From positions 1-50,217 of the forward strand of contig NZ_PCOU01000036.1 of the NCBI RefSeq assembly GCF_002979455.1: DNA of 50,217 bases, read 5' to 3'. The notes below the pieces were generated by a model, which saw only the letters and a program-made list of their open reading frames with translations, was not told the DNA's origin and did not search any database. Each line of letters opens with the position of its first letter. Position 1 is the stretch's first letter. The position numbers were made by a program, and so were the translations under genes. Positions 43,599 through 50,217 of the stretch are shown piece after piece. Source of the DNA: Chryseobacterium sp. MYb7 (GTDB lineage: Bacteria > Bacteroidota > Bacteroidia > Flavobacteriales > Weeksellaceae).

Positions 43599-44156
43599 TT
43601 ATTTTAATTGATCCAAAGCAATATTAAGCTTCAGAACATTTACTTTTGATGGTCCGAAAAGTCCTAAGAAAGGCTTTTCAGTTTGATTATTGATTAAGTT
43701 TTTGACTTGCTCTTGTGAAAGGTTTCTCACTTTTGCAATTCTCTTTGCCTGATACAAAGCTCCTTCCTCAGAAATATCCGGATCCAGCCCGCTTCCGCTT
43801 GCTGTCACCAATTCTACAGGAACTTTGACATTTGTCATGTCAGGATTGTCCATTTTTAAAGTATCAATTCTTTTCTGTACAATTTCCAGATATTCCTTGT
43901 TGCTTGGACCTTTGTTGCTTCCCCCACTTCCTGCTGCATTATAATTGACAGAAGAAGGACGGCCATGGAAGTATTTTTCAGATTTAAATTCCTGCCCGAT
44001 ATTGGCATACAACTTCTGCCCTTTATTGTAAACAATTTCTCCGTTTCCTTTGTTGGGAAGTATTTTAGAACCTGCGTATACAACTGCCAGATAAATACCT
44101 GTAACCACCAACATTACAAGAGTTAATCTGAATGCTGAAACAATATGATTTTTCAT
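43599..44156 (-). CDS. kdpC: Potassium-transporting ATPase subunit C
   Basis: This is a 185-aa protein with a single N-terminal transmembrane helix (about 9-29) and a periplasmic domain with the family motifs YFHGRPSSVNYNAAGSGGSN, TASGSGLDPDIS and ALYQAKRIAKVRNLS. It is the assembly/catalytic chaperone subunit of the KdpFABC complex. It begins 10 bp after kdpB. Confidence 0.95.
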   Translation of the reverse strand: MKNHIVSAFRLTLVMLVVTGIYLAVVYAGSKILPNKGNGEIVYNKGQKLYANIGQEFKSEKYFHGRPSSVNYNAAGSGGSNKGPSNKEYLEIVQKRIDTLKMDNPDMTNVKVPVELVTASGSGLDPDISEEGALYQAKRIAKVRNLSQEQVKNLINNQTEKPFLGLFGPSKVNVLKLNIALDQLK

Positions 44157-44166
44157 TTTTTAAATT

Positions 44167-46206
44167 TTAATAGAATAAACTGATTACCAAATCAATGATT
44201 TTGATTCCGATGAACGGAACAATCACCCCGCCAAGGCCGTAAATCAAAAGGTTTCTTCTCAATAATGCACTTGCACCAATCGGTTTGTAAGCCACTCCTT
44301 TCAACGCCAGCGGAATCAGGAACGGAATAATAATCGCATTGAAAATAACCGCTGATAATATGGCTGTTTCAGGGCTGTGAAGATTCATGATATTCAGCTT
44401 CTGTAGGGAAGGAATAAAAGTAATAAAGAGTGCAGGAATAATGGCAAAATACTTCGCTACGTCGTTCGCAATACTGAAAGTCGTCAAGGTTCCTCGTGTC
44501 ATCAGCAGCTGTTTTCCAATTTCCACAATTTCGATCAGTTTTGTCGGGTCGTTATCAAGATCTACCATGTTACCGGCTTCTTTAGCAGCCTGCGTTCCGC
44601 TGTTCATCGCTACTCCTACATCGGCCTGAGCCAGTGCCGGAGCATCATTGGTTCCGTCTCCCATCATGGCTACCAGTTTACCTTCCTGCTGTTCCTTTTT
44701 GATGTAATTCATCTTGTCTTCAGGCTTAGCTTCAGCAATAAAGTCATCTACTCCTGCTTTCTCCGCAATGAATTTTGCGGTTAAAGGATTGTCTCCGGTT
44801 ACCATTACCGTTTTCACCCCCATTTTTCTAAGTCTCTGGAAACGTTCCTGGATTCCGGTTTTGATGATATCCTGAAGTTCTATCACTCCCCATACTTTTT
44901 CATTAACCGATACCACCAAAGGAGTTCCTCCGTTTTCAGCTATTTTGGTTACCGCATCCTGAGTTTCCTGTGGGAAGATGTTCCCGGCTTTTTCAGTCAG
45001 TTTTTTTATCGTATCATAAGCTCCTTTACGGATTCTTGTGTCGTCAAAATCAATCCCTGAGGTTCTGGTTTCTGCTGTAAAATCAATATAAGTAGGATTA
45101 GGAACCAATAAATCTTCAGATTTCAAAGCGCTCAGTTCAATGATGGATTTTCCTTCCGGTGTTTCATCCGCTACAGAACTTAATGCAGAAGCTTTAATGA
45201 ATTCTTCAAGCTGAATTCCATTAGAAGGATGAAATTGAGTTGCCTTACGGTTTCCAATGGTAATTGTTCCTGTTTTATCAAGCAGCAAAACATCAATATC
45301 TCCTGCTGTTTCTACTGCTTTTCCACTTTTGGTAATCACATTCGCTCTCAATGCTCTGTCCATCCCCGCAATCCCGATTGCAGAAAGCAGACCTCCGATA
45401 GTTGTCGGAATAAGACAAACGAAAAGAGATATAAATGCCGCAATAGTAATCGGAGTCTGCGCGTAGTCTGCAAAAGGCTTTAAAGTGAGGGTAACAATAA
45501 TAAATGTAAGTGTAAATCCTGCTAAAAGTATAGTTAATGCGATTTCGTTAGGTGTTTTCTGTCTTGATGCTCCTTCTACAAGGGCAATCATTTTATCCAG
45601 GAAGGATTCTCCCGGCTTTGTGGTTACTTTTACTTTTATTCTGTCGGAAAGTACTTTTGTACCTCCGGTTACAGAGCTTTTATCTCCTCCTGCTTCACGG
45701 ATTACCGGTGCACTTTCTCCTGTGATTGCAGACTCATCAATGGTTGCCAAACCTTCAATGATCTCCCCATCCATAGGAATCTGATCTCCGGCTTCACAAA
45801 GGAAAATATCGCCTAAAGTCATTTCAGCAGACATTTTCAAAACGGTTTCTACCTGAAATCCCGGTTTATTATCAAGCACTAATTTGGCTGGAGTTTCTTC
45901 CCTTGTTTTTCTAAGGGTATCAGCCTGCGCTTTTCCTCTTGCCTCTGCAATAGCTTCTGCAAAATTGGCAAACAGAACGGTGAAAAATAAAATAATAAAT
46001 ACTAAAAAGTTATAGGAAAAGCTTCCCTGTGATTGATCACCAGTAAGGCTGAACATGCTCACGATAAACATGACAATGGTTCCGATCTCCACCAGGAACA
46101 TTACTGGATTTTTAAACATAATTTTCGGATTCAGCTTTACGAAGGACTGTTTGATCGCTTCGTTTACCAAATCTCTTTGAAATAATGTTTGTGACTGATT
46201 TTTCAT
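44167..46206 (-). CDS. kdpB: Potassium-transporting ATPase subunit B
   Basis: This is a 679-aa P-type ATPase. It contains the phosphorylation motif DKTGTIT (in VLLLDKTGTITIGN), the actuator motif ESAITGESAPV, the hinge MVTGDNPLTAKFIA and MMGDGTNDAPALAQADVG. Transmembrane segments are at about 33-75, 225-275 and 585-675. It drives K+ uptake through KdpA. The length is typical. A possible 47-aa frame lies between it and kdpA. Confidence 0.96.
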   Translation of the reverse strand: MKNQSQTLFQRDLVNEAIKQSFVKLNPKIMFKNPVMFLVEIGTIVMFIVSMFSLTGDQSQGSFSYNFLVFIILFFTVLFANFAEAIAEARGKAQADTLRKTREETPAKLVLDNKPGFQVETVLKMSAEMTLGDIFLCEAGDQIPMDGEIIEGLATIDESAITGESAPVIREAGGDKSSVTGGTKVLSDRIKVKVTTKPGESFLDKMIALVEGASRQKTPNEIALTILLAGFTLTFIIVTLTLKPFADYAQTPITIAAFISLFVCLIPTTIGGLLSAIGIAGMDRALRANVITKSGKAVETAGDIDVLLLDKTGTITIGNRKATQFHPSNGIQLEEFIKASALSSVADETPEGKSIIELSALKSEDLLVPNPTYIDFTAETRTSGIDFDDTRIRKGAYDTIKKLTEKAGNIFPQETQDAVTKIAENGGTPLVVSVNEKVWGVIELQDIIKTGIQERFQRLRKMGVKTVMVTGDNPLTAKFIAEKAGVDDFIAEAKPEDKMNYIKKEQQEGKLVAMMGDGTNDAPALAQADVGVAMNSGTQAAKEAGNMVDLDNDPTKLIEIVEIGKQLLMTRGTLTTFSIANDVAKYFAIIPALFITFIPSLQKLNIMNLHSPETAILSAVIFNAIIIPFLIPLALKGVAYKPIGASALLRRNLLIYGLGGVIVPFIGIKIIDLVISLFY

Positions 46207-46234
46207 TTTTTGAAAGAGTTTATATCATTGTAAA

Positions 46235-46378
46235 TCAATAATCACCATCAAGGTCTGCCAAATAATAAGGATAGATATGGATAATATAAGTGAACGTTTC
46301 AGTAAGTGTCAGACTGGTTTCTTCCAACTTTTCAGCTCCCTTAATGGTTGAATATTGATTATAATTTTTAATGTTCAC
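46235..46378 (-). CDS. Possible 47-aa ORF between kdpA and kdpB
   Basis: A GTG-initiated frame begins 3 bp after the kdpA stop and ends 28 bp before the kdpB start, filling the gap almost exactly. The peptide begins MNIKNYNQYSTIKGAEKL and contains TFTYIIHIYPYYLADL; no family is recognised. The close fit suggests translational coupling, but GTG use and the lack of a clear domain keep this tentative. It could equally be an untranslated spacer. Confidence 0.35.
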   Translation of the reverse strand: MNIKNYNQYSTIKGAEKLEETSLTLTETFTYIIHIYPYYLADLDGDY

Positions 46379-46381
46379 ATT

Positions 46382-48076
46382 TTATTTAGAGAAATACTCA
46401 ATCTGCTCTGCGATAGGCCCTAAAGTCAATGCAGGGAAGAAAGACAGTGCTGCAATCAGTAGAATCACCGCAAGGGTCATAAATCCGAAGGTAGCTGTAT
46501 CTGTTTTCAGTGTTCCTGAGCTTTCAGGGATATATTTCTTTTGTGCTAACAGCCCTGCAATCGCTACCGGTCCTATAATCGGGATGAATCTTGATAGTAA
46601 CAGCACAATTCCTGTTGAGATATTCCACCAAGGGGTATTATCTCCAAGTCCTTCGAATCCGGATCCGTTATTTGCTGCAGAAGAGGTAAATTCATAAAGC
46701 ATTTCACTGAAACCATGGAAACCGGGATTATTCAATGTTTTTGTTCCAAATTCCGGTAAATAAGCCGTTAAAGCTGTTCCTGCAAGAATTAAGAAAGGAT
46801 GGAATAAAGCTACAATCATCGCGATCTTCATTTCTTTGGCTTCAATCTTTTTGCCCATAAATTCCGGGGTTCGCCCTACCATCAAACCGCTTATGAATAC
46901 CGCCAGAATGATAAAGATGAAATAGTTTAGAATTCCGACTCCACAGCCTCCGTAGAAGCAGTTGATCATCATCGCAAGCAATTCATTCATCCCTGAAAGA
47001 GGCATTGTACTGTCGTGCATCGCATTTACAGATCCTGTAGAAATTACCGTTGTTGCAATACTCCAATATCCTGAAGCAGCGCTTCCAAAGCGGATTTCCT
47101 TACCCTCCATAGCACCCAGACTGTGATCTGCTCCCATTTTGGCAATTAAAGGATTTCCTCCGGTCTCATTCACGATATTCGGAATGGTAAGCGCCAGAAA
47201 ACCGACTGTCATTACGGTAAAGATCACCCATGACAGTTTTCTTTTATTCAGATAAAAACCTAGCGCAAAAACCAATGCAAACGGGATGATCATCTGAGCA
47301 ACCATCTCTGTCATATTGGTCATATAATTAGGATTTTCAAGGGGATGTGCTGAATTCGCTCCGAAAAAACCACCTCCATTAGTTCCTAAATGCTTGATCG
47401 CAACAAATGCAGATACAGGGCCTCTGGAAACATCAGCTTTCTGTCCTTCCAATGTGATGATATGATCTTTTCCTTCGAAAGTCATAGGACTTCCGTTAAT
47501 AGAAAGGATTAAAGCAACAATTACACTTATCGGAACCAGGATTCTGATCATTGATTTGGTGAAAAAATCGTAGAAATTTCCTAGTTCTGTACTTGTTTTT
47601 TCTTTAAAAGCTTTGAAAAGAACCGCCATCGCAGCCATACCTGTTGCAGCCGTTACAAACTGTAAAAACATCAGATAAAGCTGGCTCAGATAACTTACTC
47701 CGGTTTCTCCCGAATAATGCTGTAAATTACAGTTGACTAAGAATGAAATGGTAGTATTAAAAGCCAGATCAGGTGACATGTTTGGATTCCCGTCAGGATT
47801 TAAAGGAAGCCATGCCTGATTCAGCAAAAGAAGAAAACCAATGATGAACCAAATCAGATTAATTGCCAGCATGGCATACATATTCTGTTTCCAATTCATC
47901 TGACGATTGGGATTAATTCCCGAAACTTTATAAATTAACTTTTCAATGGGTTCAAAAACCGGATCTAGAAAAGTTTTTTTGTATCCGTAGACATTAGCTA
48001 TATATTTACCTAAAAATATTCCGATAACTAATGTAATAGCAAACATTGCTATAATGCCTAAAATTTCTGTATTCAT
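46382..48076 (-). CDS. kdpA: Potassium-transporting ATPase subunit A
   Basis: This is a 564-aa channel-like subunit with about ten transmembrane helices and four pore-loop regions. Recognisable stretches include NTTISFLVNCNLQHYSGE, GTNGGGFFGANSAHPLENP (selectivity region), MPLSGMNELLAMMINCFYGGCGVG and EFTSSAANNGSGFEGLGDNTP. ATG 48076 was chosen; TTG 48082 is also in frame. kdpF ends 7 bp upstream. Confidence 0.96.
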   Translation of the reverse strand: MNTEILGIIAMFAITLVIGIFLGKYIANVYGYKKTFLDPVFEPIEKLIYKVSGINPNRQMNWKQNMYAMLAINLIWFIIGFLLLLNQAWLPLNPDGNPNMSPDLAFNTTISFLVNCNLQHYSGETGVSYLSQLYLMFLQFVTAATGMAAMAVLFKAFKEKTSTELGNFYDFFTKSMIRILVPISVIVALILSINGSPMTFEGKDHIITLEGQKADVSRGPVSAFVAIKHLGTNGGGFFGANSAHPLENPNYMTNMTEMVAQMIIPFALVFALGFYLNKRKLSWVIFTVMTVGFLALTIPNIVNETGGNPLIAKMGADHSLGAMEGKEIRFGSAASGYWSIATTVISTGSVNAMHDSTMPLSGMNELLAMMINCFYGGCGVGILNYFIFIILAVFISGLMVGRTPEFMGKKIEAKEMKIAMIVALFHPFLILAGTALTAYLPEFGTKTLNNPGFHGFSEMLYEFTSSAANNGSGFEGLGDNTPWWNISTGIVLLLSRFIPIIGPVAIAGLLAQKKYIPESSGTLKTDTATFGFMTLAVILLIAALSFFPALTLGPIAEQIEYFSK

Positions 48077-48082
48077 GACCAA

Positions 48083-48160
48083 TTAAAATTTTTCAGGTTT
48101 AATTAAAACATAACAGATATACACAAAGGCAAGTATTGAGAGGAAAAATAAACTCCACAT
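48083..48160 (-). CDS. kdpF: Potassium-transporting ATPase subunit F
   Basis: This is a 25-aa single-helix protein. The residues LAFVYICYVLIKPEKF closely match the C-terminal pattern of KdpF peptides (a hydrophobic helix followed by KPEKF). It ends 7 bp before the kdpA start, where kdpF always lies. It is too short for most gene callers. In the family it stabilises the KdpABC complex. Confidence 0.88.
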   Translation of the reverse strand: MWSLFFLSILAFVYICYVLIKPEKF

Positions 48161-48163
48161 AAT

Positions 48164-48247
48164 TTATATTCTATCAAAAAATTCAACTGATTTATATAAA
48201 AGCCAAAATAGTACTGCAAAGAGCAGAATTAAACTTACAAGCATCAT
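48164..48247 (-). CDS. 27-aa membrane mini-protein upstream of kdpF
   Basis: The frame starts with two ATG codons (48247 or 48244), reads MMLVSLILLFAVLFWLLYKS and ends in VEFFDRI. It is one hydrophobic helix with a charged tail. Its start overlaps the stop of the preceding mini-ORF (ATGA), and it ends 3 bp before kdpF. I know no named family. The position suggests a small accessory subunit or regulator of the Kdp pump. Confidence 0.6.
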   Translation of the reverse strand: MMLVSLILLFAVLFWLLYKSVEFFDRI

Positions 48248-48351
48248 ATCTTGATCATTAAGGTTAAAAGAGTAAATAATACATACGATACAATCAGCAG
48301 ACTAAAAGTCGAATGCTCCCGTTTTTTAAACGTTTTTCTTGAAATTGTCAT
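48244..48351 (-). CDS. 35-aa membrane mini-protein, first ORF of the kdp operon
   Basis: The peptide has a basic N-terminus (MTISRKTFKKREH) followed by a single hydrophobic helix (FSLLIVSYVLFTLLTLMIKI). Its TGA stop overlaps the ATG of the next mini-ORF, the classic arrangement for translational coupling. It is the first translatable frame after the promoter candidates at 48379-48413. The family is unknown. Confidence 0.55.
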   Translation of the reverse strand: MTISRKTFKKREHSTFSLLIVSYVLFTLLTLMIKI

Positions 48352-48378
48352 TTTTAAATATTTTATTCAGAGACTATA

Positions 48379-48413
48379 TGCCAAAAGAAAGTCCATTTAG
48401 AAAAACAAACATA
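48379..48413 (-). promoter_or_regulatory. Candidate kdp promoters
   Basis: Two overlapping possibilities exist on the minus strand. TATGTTTG (48406-48413) matches the housekeeping TAnnTTTG box. TGGACTTTCTTTTGGCA (48379-48395) resembles a sigma-54 -24/-12 element, but GG and GC are 11 bp apart instead of 10. Either would give a short leader before the ATG at 48351. Confidence 0.35.
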
Positions 48414-48470
48414 TAAAACACTGAATAACAATATAATAAATACAATTACTAATAATCATAAAACAAGAAA

Positions 48471-48491
48471 AGCCTATCAAAATGATAGGCT
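48471..48491 (-). terminator. Terminator of the sigma-54 regulator gene
   Basis: AGCCTATCA / TGATAGGCT pairs around a 3-nt centre. On the minus strand it is followed by TTTTCTTGTTTT. It separates the regulator gene from the kdp operon, so the two are transcribed independently. Confidence 0.8.
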
Positions 48492-48513
48492 CTTTATTAA
48501 AATGATAAAAGAT

Positions 48514-49836
48514 TTATTTTACTCCGTATTCTTCCAGTTTCCGATACAGCGTAGCAATACCAATCTCCAGTAATCGGGCTGCTTCTGCTTTATTTCCTTT
48601 TGTATACTGTAATACTTTCTGGATATGTATTTTTTCCAGTGAACGCATGCTTAAAGAATCACTTTCCGGAACTGTTTTTTCAGAATAATGAGGAAGGCTT
48701 TCAGCATCAAGGATATTGTTATCCATTAAAATCAAACTTCGCTCCACTGCATTTCTTAGCTCACGGATATTTCCTTTCCAGTCATTTTTCTCTAAAACTT
48801 TATAATAATCTGGATCAACCTGCACAGCTGACAAGTGAAGTTTATGTGAAAAAAGATCTATAAAATGCTTGGCAATTGCTTTCAGGTCTTCTTTTCTTTC
48901 TCTTAATGCAGGAAGAGTGATCTCAAATACATTCAGTCTGAAATAAAGATCTTCTCTGAAATTCCCTTGTTTTATTTCTTCCACAAGATCCCTGTTAGTG
49001 GCTGCAATTAGTCTGAAATCAGATCTTGAAACTTTTGTTTCTCCCATTTTGATAAATTCTCTCGTCTCCAGTACTCTAAGTAGCTTTGCCTGAAGTTCAA
49101 TCGGCATCTCACCAATTTCATCCAGAAATAAAGTTCCTCCGTTAGCTTCTTCAATCAATCCTTTTTTATCTTTTACAGCACCCGTAAAAGCACCTTGCTT
49201 ATGACCAAAAAGTTCGCTCTCCAAAATTTCCTTACTAAATGCCGAACAATTGATTGCCACAAAACTGTTTTTCTTTCTGTCACTTCCCTCATGAATAGCA
49301 CTCGCAAAGACCTCTTTTCCGGTTCCTGTCTCGCCGGTAAGAAGAACTGCTGCATCCGTTAAAGCTACTTTCTCAGCAAGCTTCTTTGCCTGCAAAATTA
49401 AAGGTGATTTACCAATGATTTGATCAAAGCCTTTCGTGATAATCTGCTGCCCCATCCTTGACTTATTATCTTTCACTTTCTCAAGAGCTTTATATACCAG
49501 AGGAATTATTTTCTCATTGTCATCTCCTTTTACCAGATAATCGTAAGCTCCGTTCTTCATAGCCTGTACAGCATCTGTGATATTACCAAATGCCGTCATC
49601 AGGATAATCTCCAACTGTGGATATTTGGTTTTAATAGATTTCACCAAATCTACCCCAAAAGCATCAGGAAGACGAACATCACTAAGAACAACATCAAATT
49701 CATATTGCTCCAGCATCGTCATTGCTGAACGTGCTGTAGAAGCTTCTTTTACATTAAAATTTTCTTGGGAAAGGATCATTCCTAATAGTTTAAGGAGTTT
49801 GATCTCATCATCGATGATCAGAATATTTCCTGACAT
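48514..49836 (-). CDS. Sigma-54-dependent response regulator (NtrC family)
   Basis: This is a 440-aa protein with three domains. The first is a receiver domain with phospho-acceptor Asp at about 53 in VVLSDVRLPD. The second is an AAA+ domain with Walker A GETGTGKE (about 171-178), the sigma-54 contact loop GAFTGA and Walker B GGTLFLDEIGEM. The third is a C-terminal Fis-type helix-turn-helix (GNKAEAARLLEIGIATLYRKLEEY). It activates sigma-54 promoters when phosphorylated. Its position directly upstream of kdp, and the absence of kdpE, suggest that it replaces KdpE as the regulator of the pump; this is inference. Confidence 0.93.
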   Translation of the reverse strand: MSGNILIIDDEIKLLKLLGMILSQENFNVKEASTARSAMTMLEQYEFDVVLSDVRLPDAFGVDLVKSIKTKYPQLEIILMTAFGNITDAVQAMKNGAYDYLVKGDDNEKIIPLVYKALEKVKDNKSRMGQQIITKGFDQIIGKSPLILQAKKLAEKVALTDAAVLLTGETGTGKEVFASAIHEGSDRKKNSFVAINCSAFSKEILESELFGHKQGAFTGAVKDKKGLIEEANGGTLFLDEIGEMPIELQAKLLRVLETREFIKMGETKVSRSDFRLIAATNRDLVEEIKQGNFREDLYFRLNVFEITLPALRERKEDLKAIAKHFIDLFSHKLHLSAVQVDPDYYKVLEKNDWKGNIRELRNAVERSLILMDNNILDAESLPHYSEKTVPESDSLSMRSLEKIHIQKVLQYTKGNKAEAARLLEIGIATLYRKLEEYGVK

Positions 49837-49861
49837 TATAATTATTTTTGGAAAACTACTA

Positions 49862-49869
49862 CAAACTTA
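49862..49869 (-). promoter_or_regulatory. Possible -7 box of the regulator gene
   Basis: CAAACTTA reads TAAGTTTG on the minus strand, 26 bp before the ATG. No -33 element is evident. Confidence 0.4.
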
Positions 49870-50217
49870 TTGAATTTATTCGAGTAAAGCGGGGTTGTGT
49901 AAGGAAATAGTTTTTTGAATAGCTAATGATGATTGATAATCCGAGTTGTGAGTTTCGTGTTCCTGGGTTAGTAATGGAGAGCTATTAGGAGTTTTAAAAT
50001 CCTGATTCCTATAGAATAGATGGGTAGATTTCCATTTGTCATTTCGTAGGAATCCAAGGTTATTGATGATAGTTTTAAAGGATGTAAGATGACAGGATAA
50101 TGCTTAAATTTTTTTAGCACTTAGTATTAGCCGTGTCATACTGAGCATAAACTAAAGGTTTACGAACATAGTTCATGAAGCATCTTAATTACGATGAATT
50201 ATATTTCTGCTATTGTA
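49870..50217. other. Intergenic end of window
   Basis: No gene is visible in the last 350 bp. Fragments such as TGTCATTTCGTAGGAATCC (about 50037) and GTGTCATACTGAGC (about 50133) look like decayed copies of the TGTCATTCTGA repeat family at 21871-21951. Confidence 0.4.

Noticed and set aside
46371..46697. Plus-strand frame of 108 codons opposite the 3' end of kdpA
   Set aside because: It lies entirely antisense to kdpA and shows no recognisable domain.

Overview
The window looks like a chromosomal segment of a Flavobacteriia member, most likely Chryseobacterium or a close Weeksellaceae relative. The grounds are low GC, AT-rich ribosome-binding regions, -7 boxes of the Bacteroidota form TAnnTTTG, SusC/SusD and Oar-type TonB-dependent receptors, two proteins with type IX secretion (T9SS) C-terminal sorting domains, and a sigma-54 regulator next to a split KdpD. 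This placement rests on recognised protein families and not on a database search.

Left part (1-11 kb). A small GIY-YIG nuclease gene runs directly into a degenerate tRNA-Arg 3' half. A SUKH-like protein follows on the minus strand. A cobalamin riboswitch and a long leader then precede a plus-strand run of eight genes. These are prpB, prpC and prpD (2-methylcitrate cycle), then methylmalonate-semialdehyde dehydrogenase, acyl-CoA dehydrogenase, 3-hydroxyisobutyryl-CoA hydrolase, 3-hydroxyisobutyrate dehydrogenase and enoyl-CoA hydratase (valine catabolism). Together they would take isobutyryl-CoA to propionyl-CoA and then to pyruvate plus succinate without B12. A B12-sensing leader in front of them is the most notable regulatory observation here.

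Middle (11-24 kb). This part holds a class C acid phosphatase lipoprotein and a translationally coupled erythromycin-esterase-like/ABC exporter operon. It continues with a secreted nuclease, tRNA-Pro(TGG) and tRNA-Arg(TCT). Three 132-bp tandem units follow the tRNA-Arg, each carrying a palindrome plus a tRNA-Arg 3' half. Next come a T9SS-secreted subtilase, an SH3-like secreted protein with prmA, a dense cluster of intergenic repeats, and a short-chain dehydrogenase.

Right part (23-50 kb). A SusC-SusD-metallophosphoesterase operon, a glycerophosphodiester phosphodiesterase and an Oar-like TonB receptor lie on the minus strand. They are followed by ligA and a leucine-rich-repeat T9SS protein on the plus strand. 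A large minus-strand potassium locus closes the window: two unannotated mini membrane ORFs, kdpF, kdpA, a possible 47-aa ORF, kdpB, kdpC, an outer-membrane barrel, a stand-alone KdpD sensor domain, a separate histidine kinase and a small secreted protein. A sigma-54 response regulator lies just upstream. No CRISPR array, prophage, transposase or rRNA was seen.
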